Source: CAZDWZ01 sp964509425
GTDB taxonomy: Bacteria; Bdellovibrionota_C; UBA2361; SZUA-149; CAZDWZ01
DNA: 64,000 nucleotides
Assembly: GCA_964509425.1 (NCBI GenBank)
Contig: CAZDWZ010000007.1
Coordinates: 124,001 to 188,000 of the forward strand
Direction: 5' to 3'
The notes beneath the pieces were generated by a model, which saw only the letters and a program-made list of their open reading frames with translations, made no database searches and was not told the DNA's origin. This document shows positions 1 through 9,139 of the stretch, piece after piece (position 1 is the first letter of the stretch; each line of letters starts with the position of its first letter). A program made the position numbers and the translations under genes.

Positions 1-1
1 A

Positions 2-508
2 GTCGCCGAGAAACTACGCGGGAACAAAGTACAAGCAAAGCTTCAAGCCGAAAGAGCGCTGGAAAATGCTCCGAATGATGAAGCGAAGAAACATATTAAT
101 AACTTCATTCTGTCGATCGATCGGCCCGACTCAGCGCCTCAGGCCCCGGGTCTCGGTGCGGCCAAATCAGTCGTCTCACCTGACTCGATTTCTCCCGCAT
201 CAGTAATCGATCAATATTTCTCCGGGCATCCGATCGTGGGACCAAAGGTCAAGCGCATCGAGTGGCTCTCGGGTAGTGAAGTCGGTATCTACGTCGCGGA
301 TTTTCCGGTGGAGCAGATGCCAGAGTTCGCGAAGCAAAAATTCATCCAGTCGACCAAGGACGCTCTCAAGATCCTTCCGGATCCGGTGAAGGTCCGGCTT
401 CTCGATGCCGGAAACAGCAGAGACCTGATAGTCATCGAGGTCGAGGGGGCAGACGGGAAAACCGCCGGCACGGAAACAACGGCTGCGGTGGTAAAATCCG
501 CACAATAG
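2..508 (+). CDS. C-terminal part of a TPR-like protein (5' end outside window)
   Basis: The reading frame is open from the first base of the window to the TAG at 506-508, so this is the 3' end of a longer gene. The visible N-terminal part (LQAERALENAPNDEAKKHI and around it) has the A/L/Y spacing and the N-P-turn of a tetratricopeptide helix pair. A Ser/Pro/Ala-rich linker follows, then a compact alpha/beta C-terminal domain of about 90 residues (VGPKVKRIEWLSGSEVGIYV onward) that I do not recognise. The phosphatase gene on the same strand begins 15 bases downstream, so the two are probably co-transcribed. An internal ATG at 236 would give a 90-aa protein, but it lacks a ribosome binding site and the upstream frame is coding-like. 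The function is unknown. Confidence 0.6.
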   Translation, partial: VAEKLRGNKVQAKLQAERALENAPNDEAKKHINNFILSIDRPDSAPQAPGLGAAKSVVSPDSISPASVIDQYFSGHPIVGPKVKRIEWLSGSEVGIYVADFPVEQMPEFAKQKFIQSTKDALKILPDPVKVRLLDAGNSRDLIVIEVEGADGKTAGTETTAAVVKSAQ

Positions 509-523
509 GCGTAAGCAACACAG

Positions 524-1114
524 ATGAGAATGTTCATATTCCGGCACCCGCCTTTCGTGATGGATACTTCCGGATTGTGTCTCGGGTGCACCGACGTTCC
601 AGCAGAATTGCTCTCCGCCGATGAACTGGCCCGTGTCATCATTCCGCTCTCGTCCGTGACCCAGATTTACAGCAGTGATCTTCTGCGCGCTCGAGAGATG
701 GGAAGCGCCGTATCCGCTTTTCTTCGTGTTCCCCTTGAAATCGATTCTCGAATTCGCGAACTGCATTACGGAGACTGGGAAAAGCGCACGTGGAAGTCGA
801 TCGAGAGCAGTGATCTCTCCGTCTTCCAGAACTGGACTCGCGACAATGTGAACGAGTCGCCCCCGAAGGGCGAATCGTTCAAAACGCTTTTCAATCGGGT
901 CGTTGCTTGGAGAAACGAAACAAGCCAGACACAATCGCAGAGCACAATCTGCGTGATCACCCATCTCGGCGTAATCCGTTCATTGCTTTGCGAAGCACTC
1001 GACCTTCCGCTCCAAAACGCATCGCGGATCAGAATTGACCACCGCTCGTTAACCGAAATTTCCTATTTCCCCGACAACCCGCCGTTAGTGGGTATGGTGA
1101 ATCAACCCTTGTGA
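524..1114 (+). CDS. Histidine phosphatase superfamily protein, CobC-like (alpha-ribazole phosphatase candidate)
   Basis: This is a 196-aa single-domain member of the phosphoglycerate-mutase-like histidine phosphatases. The N-terminus reads IFRHPPF; its RHP takes the place of the usual RHG, and 'RHPP' with a following CLGCTDVP stretch is typical of the CobC branch. Later signatures are SSDLLRAREMG, the acidic ELHYGDWEKRTW block and the second catalytic His in VITHLGVIRSLL. CobC enzymes dephosphorylate alpha-ribazole 5'-phosphate in the cobalamin nucleotide-loop pathway. A B12 role is supported by context: a cobalamin riboswitch and btuB lie 2-4 kb away, although on the opposite strand. It follows the upstream TPR gene by 15 bases. 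A general phosphatase role cannot be excluded from sequence alone. Confidence 0.72.
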   Translation: MRMFIFRHPPFVMDTSGLCLGCTDVPAELLSADELARVIIPLSSVTQIYSSDLLRAREMGSAVSAFLRVPLEIDSRIRELHYGDWEKRTWKSIESSDLSVFQNWTRDNVNESPPKGESFKTLFNRVVAWRNETSQTQSQSTICVITHLGVIRSLLCEALDLPLQNASRIRIDHRSLTEISYFPDNPPLVGMVNQPL

Positions 1115-1325
1115 CAGACGGCCCCCTTCGCGCCACCAACAAAGCCGGCACAGGCACTGCATCTGATTCGCACACTCCAACAAGACCGGTGCGTTCCCTT
1201 GCTCGAAGCAAGTCGGCGCGGGCAGTTTATGTTTCCCTCTGCCCAATTTCACACCGATACTCGTCTCTCTGTTCTCTCATCGACCACGTGGAAAAACTCA
1301 CGCATAGCAAACTGACTCGTTGGAG

Positions 1326-2357
1326 TTACGCGTAAGTGCCGCTAGGCTCTGTTCCCGCCTCGAGCAACGCAAGCATCCATAAATCCCTTAGGGAACACCC
1401 GGTATGCGGAACGACTACCTCGTCGGCTGTCCCAATTTTAAGCATCTCGGCGTCTACTCTGGCAGTTTCTGTAAAAGATTGAACGTTGCCTTCCAAAGCG
1501 TTTTCAGCATCTGCCTTCTCGACGAAAGTTGCGGTGGTTTCGGTAACACCTGCTGGAGTGTCTCTGGAAATAATCTCCGGGGCGTCGTTTGCAGCTGCTC
1601 TCCGCTCCCGTCTCGCCCTCCTCCGCGCTTCTCGCTCCTTCGGACATCTCCGCTTCAAATACTCACCAAGCGCTTTTCCCAAAACACTCTGCAACGCGAG
1701 GTCATCCTTGTTCCCGCGAGAGTTTAACTCCTTCGCGCGCTCCAACTGCTTCATGAACTCTTCATTCGCAGCGAACGAAACGTGGTACACCTTTTCCGCC
1801 GCCACTTCGTTTTCTTCCTTCGAGTTTACTTCCGATCGGAACCAAGTAGACTCCTCAAGAACTCTACCCTCCGCACCCAAACTTGCTTGCCGCGGATCCA
1901 CTTCAGGCGCTTTCACCGAGACCACCTTAATCCTGTCTCGAATCTCGCTCTGAGCAACCGGGTTCAGCAGAGCAGCAATCTCCTCTGCCTCCTGCGAGGT
2001 CTTCCCCTTGAACTGCTCAACAAGCCCAGAAGCTTCATGCTTCTTCTTCAAGGGAGCAAACTTCTCGATAGTAGAAAGGTTAAGCTCTCCCTTCTCCAAA
2101 CACTCAAATACCTCGGGAGCCTGCAGCCCCACGCGAGCCGCATTGATTCGTCTCATCGCCGCTGCATTCGAATACCCAAGACCCCTCGTCGCATAATCAA
2201 ATAAGTTCCCGTATCCAAGCTCCAAGTACAGTCGTCTCCGCTCAACCTCAGCAAAGTGACGAACGACCTTTTCCGTGATCTCTTTTTCAGTTTTCACCAG
2301 CTGCGAAAGCTGAGCGATAACTTCGTTATCAGAAAGGCTTGAAAGAATTTCGACCAT
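1326..2357 (-). CDS. DUF222/HNH-endonuclease-family protein lacking the HNH domain
   Basis: This 343-aa protein has the N-terminal layout of the multi-copy 'HNH endonuclease' family frequent in Bdellovibrionota and relatives: a helical start, the VERRRLYLELGYGNLFDY motif, GYSNAAAMRRI, LEKGELNLSTIEKF, and an Ala/Glu-rich segment before the VYHVSFAANEEFMKQLERAKEL helix. The Arg-rich stretch (RCPKEREARRRARRERR, about residues 237-253) normally leads into a C-terminal HNH nuclease. Here it is followed by about 90 acidic, low-complexity residues with no His-Asn-His pattern, so nuclease activity is unlikely. Start: ATG at 2357 with GGAG about 8 bases upstream. It stands alone, with a repeat-filled gap on its 5' side. 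It could be a DNA-binding remnant or a decayed homing-like gene. Confidence 0.7.
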   Translation of the reverse strand: MVEILSSLSDNEVIAQLSQLVKTEKEITEKVVRHFAEVERRRLYLELGYGNLFDYATRGLGYSNAAAMRRINAARVGLQAPEVFECLEKGELNLSTIEKFAPLKKKHEASGLVEQFKGKTSQEAEEIAALLNPVAQSEIRDRIKVVSVKAPEVDPRQASLGAEGRVLEESTWFRSEVNSKEENEVAAEKVYHVSFAANEEFMKQLERAKELNSRGNKDDLALQSVLGKALGEYLKRRCPKEREARRRARRERRAAANDAPEIISRDTPAGVTETTATFVEKADAENALEGNVQSFTETARVDAEMLKIGTADEVVVPHTGCSLRDLWMLALLEAGTEPSGTYA

Positions 2358-2630
2358 AACTCGACTCCAACGGGAGAATACTTGCTACTCGAAGAGTCTA
2401 ACACGCAGGAAAAACGGTCCTCGCAATCGGCCCATACGAGAACCTGAATATCATGGACACCTAATACAGCCGAAGCAGGTACATCGCTTCACCGAGATCG
2501 ATTCTGTTCACGAGAGCACCCTTCTCGCAGGTGCATTCCAAAATTCCTGATGTCACCTCGAAAAGTCGTCAACACCTATCTTCACTTTTTTTCACTTCCT
2601 CGTAATTTCTTTCGCGACCCCGCACGCGTG

Positions 2631-3203
2631 CGAACCGCCACACCCCACGGAACGACCACCACTCATCCCCCGCCTGAAATACTTCGCGAACGACGCCGGA
2701 CCTTCGTTTTTTTCTTTTCTTCTTCCCCCGCCACCAGAGTTTACAACAACTAGCGCTCTCCTCAGGGTCGAGTGACAGGCTCGACCTTGAGAGCGCTAGC
2801 TATTGAAAACTCCCCCCGCCTGATCTTTATTTTGTTGGATTCTTTGCGCTCAGAGCGTCGCGCTTGATAGGATAGTTAAAGTAGCCCGTCGGAGATCTCA
2901 TTTCGAACCGCCACACCACAAGGAGCGACCCTCACTCCTTCCCCGCCTGAAATACTTAGCGAACGACGCCGGGCCATCGCGTCATCAGATTTCGCTCCCC
3001 CACCACCGGAGTTTACCACCGCACTGCAACTTCGATGGATCTGGCCCTTCTCAGGGTCGAGAGTGAGACTCGACCTTAAGAGAGCTCTCTACGGAACACT
3101 CCCTGCCTGATTTTTGTTTTGTGGAATCTTTGGCGGTCGAAGTTTGTCGGTGAGCGACGAACTCCACCTGAGGAGAGTTCACTATTGAGAAGTCCCTCCG
3201 CCA
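2631..3203. repeat. Degenerate tandem intergenic repeat, about 275-290 bp unit, with internal hairpins
   Basis: The 875-base gap between the DUF222 gene and btuB has no convincing gene. It holds two diverged copies of one unit. Copy 1 starts near 2631 and copy 2 near 2904; both open with CGAACCGCCACACC, then share CGCCTGAAATACTT and GCGAACGACGCCGG. They share CTCAGGGTCGAG at 2761 and 3050, and a TTTTGTT-GGATTCTTTG-like end at about 2831 and 3114. Each copy has a hairpin made of CTCAGGGTCGAG facing CTCGACCTTGAG (about 2752-2798 and 3043-3092). A partial third copy of the right end lies at about 3130-3203. The offset grows from 273 to 289 bases, so the copies differ by small indels. The first 270 bases of the gap (2358-2630) show nothing recognisable. 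Confidence 0.6.
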
Positions 3204-3217
3204 CCAGTGGCGGAGGG
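3194..3217 (-). terminator. Hairpin downstream of btuB
   Basis: An 11-base perfect inverted repeat (CCCTCCGCCAC facing GTGGCGGAGGG) lies 16 bases past the btuB stop codon. The sequence after it in the transcription direction is ACTTCTC rather than a clean T-run, so it is a plausible but not classical intrinsic terminator. It sits at the end of the third repeat copy. Confidence 0.45.
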
Positions 3218-3232
3218 TCCCAGAGAAATGAT

Positions 3233-5170
3233 CTACAACCCGAACTTAAGCCCACCGTAGAAGGTCGCACTCGGAGTATTGAACCCGAAGACCTCCTGAT
3301 AATCCTTATCGAAGAGGTTATCGGCATGGGCGAAGATATTTACGTGTTTGTGAAGCTCATACTCCGCCGCGAGATTCACCACCGTGTAACCCCCGAGTCG
3401 CACCCGTTCCGCCGGGAAAGCGGAGAAGTCATTGTCTTCGCGATTTCCGACAACGAGTACGTTTAGATTCGTTTGGAGTTTTTCACACGGCCGCACCGCG
3501 AGATCGAACACGGCACGGTGCTTCGCCCGCCGGAGCAGCCGGGTATTGTTCGTGTCGTCATCCGCTTCTGTAAAAGTATAGTTTAGCTTGAGTGTGACTT
3601 CGTCGATCGGCTCGACTTGGACGAATGATTCAAAGCCTTGAGTCGTTGCTTCCGCAATGTTCTCAAAGATGAAGCTCGACGGATCGAAGCTAATCAGATC
3701 CTTGAATCGGTTTCTAAAATAGGTAGCCCCTATAACGAGGTCTTTATCGAGAAACTCCTGCTCGAAACCCGCATCAATTCCGAAACTCCGCTCCGGACGT
3801 AAATCCTCCCGCCCGAATTCAGAGAACAACTGATAAAGGGATGGCGCTTTGTAGCCGGTCCCTGCAGAACTCTTGAACCGGGTTCCTGTGTGTTCGACAT
3901 AGTAACTCGGAGAGACCCGCCACGTTTCTTTCGTACCGAATCGAGAGTTATCGTCATATCGCCCGCCGATCGCGATATCGAAATCTTCTACCGGCTCGAG
4001 CGCGAACTGCCCATACATCCCGTTTGTCCGCACTGACTTTCCAAGAAACTCCGATTCGAAAGGGCCAAACTCGCCGTCTGACTTCAGGCTCGATGAACCC
4101 TTCTCCTCTTCCGTCTCAAATCCGAAGACAAGTGCGTTGTCCTCAGCAATCTGAATTGTGTTTTGCAAATCCACTTTAAGGAGCTGTCCGCGAAACTCAC
4201 TTCTCAGAGACTCTATTGGATGAAACTCGTCGGCATCATCGTCGTCAGAGAATGTCGTGCTCGCGTAGGAGATTCCGTAGACCTGCTTCAGAACGTCATC
4301 AAACAAATTCAGCGACGTGGTACCGCGAGTTGAGTATTGGGTTGAATTGAATCGCCGGTTCGGATCATCGTCGCCGGAGCCTGGACCATCGTCAATCCCC
4401 GCGTGGGAGTTGGTGATCCTCCCCGTAAGTCCGAAACCAACGATGTCATTCAGCTCCGCATCAAGCCGAACAGAACCGGCTGTGTCCTCGTATTTGTCGT
4501 TTTCCGTTCCCCCGGCCGGATTATCCACCGCAGACATGCCCGAGCGATCAAGTCTCGAGAAACCAAGCGAATACTTCAGAAAATCAACGCTTCCCTGCGT
4601 CGATGCCGCTTCCCGATAAGTGTCATATGAGCCCACTTCGACTTGAGCCTGCGCCGTCGGCGCTCCCTCTCCCTTCTTCGTAATAATTTGAATCACGCCG
4701 CCCAGAGCGTCGGATCCGTAAAGAGTGGTTTGCGGACCGCGCATAACTTCGATTCGCTCGATGTTATCCGGCGTCAAATCGGCAAAATTGAAGGTTCTGG
4801 CGTTGCTCATCGGGTTGTTCACCTCGATCCCGTCGACTATCACAAGCGTGTGCTCCGGATTCGCGCCTCTCAGAAACACCGAAGTGATTCCACCGCTCCC
4901 ACCGGCGCGCACGACGTCGACGCCCGGAAGCGTTTTCAACAACTCTGCAACCGTGAATTGCTTCTTTTCTTTGATGTCGTCGGCAGTAATGACCGAGATC
5001 GATCCGCCGACCTTTTTAATCGGTGTCTCAATCCGGTTAGCAGTGACGACAACTTCCTTCATATCCGGCGATTCTTCTTTCTCCGCCACGGCAACAGTCG
5101 GCGCGAGATTGGCAATCAAGACGAATAAGCAGACTGAACGCGCTGTAACTCTACCGAGAAGTAAGCTCAC
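3233..5170 (-). CDS. btuB: TonB-dependent vitamin B12 outer-membrane receptor BtuB
   Basis: This is a 645-aa TonB-dependent receptor. After a hydrophobic signal peptide ending in AVA-EKEE comes the TonB-box-like EVVVTANRIETP, then a plug domain with ISVITADDI, LKTLPGVDV, SVFLRGANPEHTLVIVDGIEVN, IERIEVMRGPQTTLYGSDALGG and IQIITKKG. The rest is a beta-barrel with alternating aromatic strands and the late 'GTGYKAPSLYQLFSEFG' and 'NIFAHADNLFDKDYQEV' signatures of BtuB/FepA barrels. A cobalamin riboswitch immediately upstream supports B12 as substrate. The frame is open to a GTG at 5248. I prefer the GTG at 5170, which has GGGGGA about 3 bases upstream and begins directly before a normal-length signal peptide; the longer start would add 26 Cys-rich residues. 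Expression is expected to fall when adenosylcobalamin is plentiful. Confidence 0.9.
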   Translation of the reverse strand: MSLLLGRVTARSVCLFVLIANLAPTVAVAEKEESPDMKEVVVTANRIETPIKKVGGSISVITADDIKEKKQFTVAELLKTLPGVDVVRAGGSGGITSVFLRGANPEHTLVIVDGIEVNNPMSNARTFNFADLTPDNIERIEVMRGPQTTLYGSDALGGVIQIITKKGEGAPTAQAQVEVGSYDTYREAASTQGSVDFLKYSLGFSRLDRSGMSAVDNPAGGTENDKYEDTAGSVRLDAELNDIVGFGLTGRITNSHAGIDDGPGSGDDDPNRRFNSTQYSTRGTTSLNLFDDVLKQVYGISYASTTFSDDDDADEFHPIESLRSEFRGQLLKVDLQNTIQIAEDNALVFGFETEEEKGSSSLKSDGEFGPFESEFLGKSVRTNGMYGQFALEPVEDFDIAIGGRYDDNSRFGTKETWRVSPSYYVEHTGTRFKSSAGTGYKAPSLYQLFSEFGREDLRPERSFGIDAGFEQEFLDKDLVIGATYFRNRFKDLISFDPSSFIFENIAEATTQGFESFVQVEPIDEVTLKLNYTFTEADDDTNNTRLLRRAKHRAVFDLAVRPCEKLQTNLNVLVVGNREDNDFSAFPAERVRLGGYTVVNLAAEYELHKHVNIFAHADNLFDKDYQEVFGFNTPSATFYGGLKFGL

Positions 5171-5301
5171 AAGTCCCCCAAAGATGAGGACTCCCTTGGA
5201 ATTTCGAATACAACAGTATTTCGAACACAACAGAATAATGTGCCCCACAAATGGCGCGCATTTCCTGACTCCTGTCCACGAGAGTCAAAGTTAATCATTC
5301 T

Positions 5302-5505
5302 GCGAGTAGGTCTTCTGGCTTACAGGCGAGTGTCGGAACTCTAGCGAAACACCTTCCCATCGCAGAAGAATTCGTTAAAATTCTTCCGTGACAGTGGTCG
5401 TTGGTTTCGCTGGCTTAATTCAGAGATAGCTCTCTGAAGAAGCACCTGATTACAGCGGCGGGCCCGCGACGGATTTACACCGTCCTTCCCTTGAACTCAC
5501 ATAGC
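5302..5505 (-). promoter_or_regulatory. Cobalamin (adenosylcobalamin) riboswitch in the btuB leader
   Basis: Read on the minus strand, the segment carries the diagnostic order of the B12 element: GGGAAGGACGGTGTAAATCC near 5492-5473, the GCGGGCCCGCCGCTGTAA core, a variable arm, CCACTG near 5395, GATGGGAAGG near 5360, and finally the B12 box AGCCAGAAGACCTACTCGC (about 5322-5304). The 3' end lies about 40-130 bases before the possible btuB starts, so control is more likely at translation initiation than through a separate terminator, since I see no T-run hairpin. The 424-base gap between btuB and the next gene is otherwise empty apart from presumed promoter sequence above 5505. Confidence 0.92.
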
Positions 5506-5594
5506 GGCGTCAGTAACAACTCTCCAGAAACGGGTCAAGTTACACTACAACCAGAACGGTATTGCGGCGATGAGCGCGGGCAATTTCGTAGCGA

Positions 5595-8500
5595 TCACGA
5601 TTCCAGCTCCTTTGCCGGGAAGGTAAATTGCGCGGCCTCAGCCACGAGCGGAGCAGAATCCATCCGGAATTGTTCTAGGAGAGCCAAGTCCGCTTCACTC
5701 CATCCGGTTCGGCTTTCACAATTTGCGGTGAGTGCAGCGAGAGCCAATCGACGAAGATCCGGGTGCGGCGATGCGCACCAACGTTTGACGAATGCGTTCG
5801 CCTCTTCCGCGTCTTCACGGACGAGGAACATCGGCAGCGATTGAACGAGGCCCGATAGACTTCCTGGGTGCAGCAGGTGGTTCTCTCGAATACGCTCGAC
5901 AAGATTGATGATCTCTTCAGCCGTGATCACCAGGACGGAAAGTGATAGCCGTTGGCTCGTGAGGTTCGGATCACCATCGAGAGCGGATACAATTGACCGC
6001 CCTGCCCCATTCAGCCGTTTTCGATCTTGACGCAGCTCTGACGTAAAAGCTGAGAGCAGAGAGGAAAGTGCTCGTCGGTTTTCTCTCACCGAGGCCAGGA
6101 TCGAAGCAATTGTCTCCGGAACTTGCCTTCCGTACGTATGCACGATGGCAAGGGCGGCGGTATTGGATTCGTCGCGAAGCCGCGCGCAAAGTGAGTTGCT
6201 GAGCTTGCTCTTGAGCGACAAGGCGGAGTCGGTAACGGGCTGCGCGATGAGGCGCTTCAGAATCTCCACTCGGACTTTAGGCTCGGGATGTTCCAGCAAG
6301 ATTCCCAGTAATCTCGAGAGCCGCTCGAGAGCTCGGTTGGAGACGTTAAATGAGGGAATTCGGGCGAGATGAAGGGCGATGGGCCTCTCACCGAGCAAGG
6401 CTTGATTTTCGAAGTAATCCCAGGTTTCCGGACGCTCCAGATAATCCCATAGCGACCGGAGAAGCGAGGTGCGAACATCAACGCCATGCTCTCCGGCTGC
6501 TGTTCTCAGGAGAAATGCGAGCGCATCCGGCGTTCGAAGCTCTCCACTCAACCGAATGACTTCTTTCAACACCGTGATCTTACCGGAAGGAACATCGGCG
6601 AGAAGTTTTAGCGCGGTTTTCGGTGTCATTTCGAGAATTGCCCGCCGAAGCGAATATATTGCAACTCGGGCACGCTCATCGGTGAGACATTGGATCAATT
6701 CGGGAACACCTTCGCCTCCGTCCAGATTTGCGAGACATGTTATCGCCTGATCGCGAACGGCACTGTGCTTCGCGGGATCAAGCGTCGAGTACCGAATGAA
6801 AACGTTGAGCGGAGGATCGGGAAGTCGGCTGAGTGATGAGAGCGCAAAAAAAGAATCGCCGGTATCGTTCCCTTTCTGCGTGAGCATCGATTCCAGTGCT
6901 TCTTGGTAAATTTGCTTCTGAACGGCTGTCCATCGTTCGAAGCCGCCCGAAAAGCTCGGCACACGGCGAGTCTTGCCGGTTCCGAATTTGCCGGAGTACG
7001 CCTTCTGTCCCAGATACGGGGTGAGCAAGTCTTGCCTCCGCGCGTGAAGGAATCCGATGATTGAATACTTACTCGACCATGTCGGATCGCTTCGAAGGAG
7101 ATCCTCGACGAGAGCCTCGAACTCCGGGCATTTTGTGGTCTGCAAGATGTTTAGCGCCGCTTCGGAGACCGATACCTCACTTGCGCCTCGCGCGAGCGAG
7201 GCGAGGACGGAGCGAATCTCAGGAAAATCTTTGACGTATCGTCCTAGCTCACCGGCAAAACAGATGAGGTAGCGTTCTTTCTCCTTCGTTTGCCATTTTT
7301 TCAGAACGCGTAATGAGGCGTGGAGTAATAACTTCACATGCCGCTCTTCCAATCCGCCTCGGTACCATAACCGTGCAGGATAACCCCGCTCCTCGATGAT
7401 ACCGGCAAATTGCTTTGCCGCCCACTCCGGATGAAAATCGAGGAGGCGCACCAGAAAGCGGAGGATTGCCTGAACAGATCCGCTCGACAGATCCTTCGCA
7501 TCGAGCGCATCTCGGAAAATTGCGGAGAGTGCATCTCTATGCTCCTCCTTCCAGATAGAAGGCGGGAGAGTCACGAGCTCATTGAGCATCGCCAACCGCA
7601 CGGGGTCTTGCTCATGCTTTCGGCTTTTGACGAGCTGCAGAGCCTCTGTCACGGATTCACCGTGGAATCTGAGCGCTCGCAGGAGAACCGAGATTCCCAG
7701 CATTCTCAGATCGGGGGCAGGATCGTTCACGTAACTCTCAACTTCCGTCCGGCATTCAGCCCACGGGAGAAGTTCTGCATATGGCAATCGCTGTTCGGGC
7801 CGAGGAAGCAGGACTGGGGACTTGAGCATTTGCCGAGCTTCGGCAACGCGCGGACCTGTCGGAAGCTGACGCAGCAAAGCGACTTCAAACAAGCCTTCGG
7901 AGGATCTCCAGCGCTCTTTAAACTCTGCAAAGAGCCTGCTTCTCTCCTCCGGGCGGAACTTTTTTAACCACGTAGAAACTTGACGATGCGACAGCGGCAT
8001 CTTCGCAAGCAAGAGACTCGTCGTCTTCACGCCGAGCTTTGGATACACCGAGGACAGGTCGAATGATGCGGAACTCTCTTTTCGGAGCAGAATCTCCGAG
8101 AGTTCGCGACTTCGTAATCGAGTAAGCTTGCCGAGATTAATTTTCCCGAGAGGAAACCCATCGGTAACTCGCTCGAGGATCCTCATGTTCCCGTCGAGCT
8201 GAAGCCGCCCGGTAACAGGGAGAACGGTATTGGCAAGGCGGAGCAGTTTTGGGTCGTGTTTATCAGCGTCGCTGAAAATACGTTCAAGGCGCTCGAGACA
8301 GAATTCAGGATGGTTTCGCGCGAGCCTTTCCCAATGTGCGGCGCTCAGATCCTCCTGGAGATGCTTCCAGTCTCCCTCGATGAAAGACCGTGAACCATAT
8401 GGAAAGAGGCGAACATATGCATCCCGATCGAGCGAGCGAAGTTCAAGAAGAAATTTATCAATAACCGTTTCGTGTCGCAGCACGCGTAGTCGCTTGAGAA

Positions 8501-8978
8501 CCGAACGCCTCTCGGCTTCTTTCATTCCGAGCAAAGCGTCCGAGATTTCATCCTCCGAGATCACATTGGGGAGAATGGCAAGCGCCAACCGGCGAATCAT
8601 TGCCGAACGGTCGCTCACGCTCCTCAGCACCCGTTTCGCATCTTTGCTCCCATAACAGGTGTAGAGCGAGAAATACCTTTGGTAACAGTCTCCGGCCTCC
8701 ATTTTTCGGAGAGCTTCGAGCAGCCGTTCTTTCGCTTCTTGAGTGAGCTGTCGGAGGGATTTCGCGACTACTTTGCCTTGGTGAGCGGGGACGGAGAGCA
8801 GCTGTCCAAGTAAAACCGCAACCTGTGCCCTATCATGAAAATTTAGCCTGTTAGCGATACGAAGAATCTTCGTCTCCAGGTGCTCACCATCGGACGAAAG
8901 GAACCGGCCTCGTAAAAGTCCTTGAGGTTGGAGTGACGAGCATATTTCAGACGTCGCTTGAATTGCTGCTTCATTCAT
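5595..8978 (-). CDS. Giant HEAT-like helical repeat protein
   Basis: This 1127-aa, almost wholly helical protein has no signal peptide or membrane span. Short helix pairs with HEAT-type spacing recur throughout, for example SAMIRRLALAILPNV near the N-terminus, APDLRMLGISVLLRALRF, ALTCLANL-like DQAITCLANLDG, PEPKVRVEILKRLI and HPDLRRLALAALTANC at the C-terminus. No enzymatic motif is visible, so a scaffold or binding platform is the likely role. The ATG at 8978 has GGTGAGG about 5 bases upstream; the open frame extends to 9026 (TTG) without a better site. It lies 161 bases downstream of the membrane Ser/Thr kinase on the same strand and may be its partner or substrate. Some annotators may split or relabel it, but the frame is continuous. 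Confidence 0.78.
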   Translation of the reverse strand: MNEAAIQATSEICSSLQPQGLLRGRFLSSDGEHLETKILRIANRLNFHDRAQVAVLLGQLLSVPAHQGKVVAKSLRQLTQEAKERLLEALRKMEAGDCYQRYFSLYTCYGSKDAKRVLRSVSDRSAMIRRLALAILPNVISEDEISDALLGMKEAERRSVLKRLRVLRHETVIDKFLLELRSLDRDAYVRLFPYGSRSFIEGDWKHLQEDLSAAHWERLARNHPEFCLERLERIFSDADKHDPKLLRLANTVLPVTGRLQLDGNMRILERVTDGFPLGKINLGKLTRLRSRELSEILLRKESSASFDLSSVYPKLGVKTTSLLLAKMPLSHRQVSTWLKKFRPEERSRLFAEFKERWRSSEGLFEVALLRQLPTGPRVAEARQMLKSPVLLPRPEQRLPYAELLPWAECRTEVESYVNDPAPDLRMLGISVLLRALRFHGESVTEALQLVKSRKHEQDPVRLAMLNELVTLPPSIWKEEHRDALSAIFRDALDAKDLSSGSVQAILRFLVRLLDFHPEWAAKQFAGIIEERGYPARLWYRGGLEERHVKLLLHASLRVLKKWQTKEKERYLICFAGELGRYVKDFPEIRSVLASLARGASEVSVSEAALNILQTTKCPEFEALVEDLLRSDPTWSSKYSIIGFLHARRQDLLTPYLGQKAYSGKFGTGKTRRVPSFSGGFERWTAVQKQIYQEALESMLTQKGNDTGDSFFALSSLSRLPDPPLNVFIRYSTLDPAKHSAVRDQAITCLANLDGGEGVPELIQCLTDERARVAIYSLRRAILEMTPKTALKLLADVPSGKITVLKEVIRLSGELRTPDALAFLLRTAAGEHGVDVRTSLLRSLWDYLERPETWDYFENQALLGERPIALHLARIPSFNVSNRALERLSRLLGILLEHPEPKVRVEILKRLIAQPVTDSALSLKSKLSNSLCARLRDESNTAALAIVHTYGRQVPETIASILASVRENRRALSSLLSAFTSELRQDRKRLNGAGRSIVSALDGDPNLTSQRLSLSVLVITAEEIINLVERIRENHLLHPGSLSGLVQSLPMFLVREDAEEANAFVKRWCASPHPDLRRLALAALTANCESRTGWSEADLALLEQFRMDSAPLVAEAAQFTFPAKELES

Positions 8979-9139
8979 CGAGAACCTCACCAACAATAAG
9001 AAAGTCGCCGCACACGGTTTACCCAATCAGCAAGACGTCGTGCTCCTCCGCAGCCTTCGGACTCAGCACAAAGGCATCGAGAACCTGTCGCACAGTTTTG
9101 TCTTTGGACGCCGAATTTATCCCGGTCCGGCGCACCCGG

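Noticed and set aside
1111..1335. 74-aa ORF starting with GTG overlapping the CobC-like stop
   Set aside because: Low-complexity Ser/Arg/Thr product without domain or ribosome binding site; ordinary composition noise.
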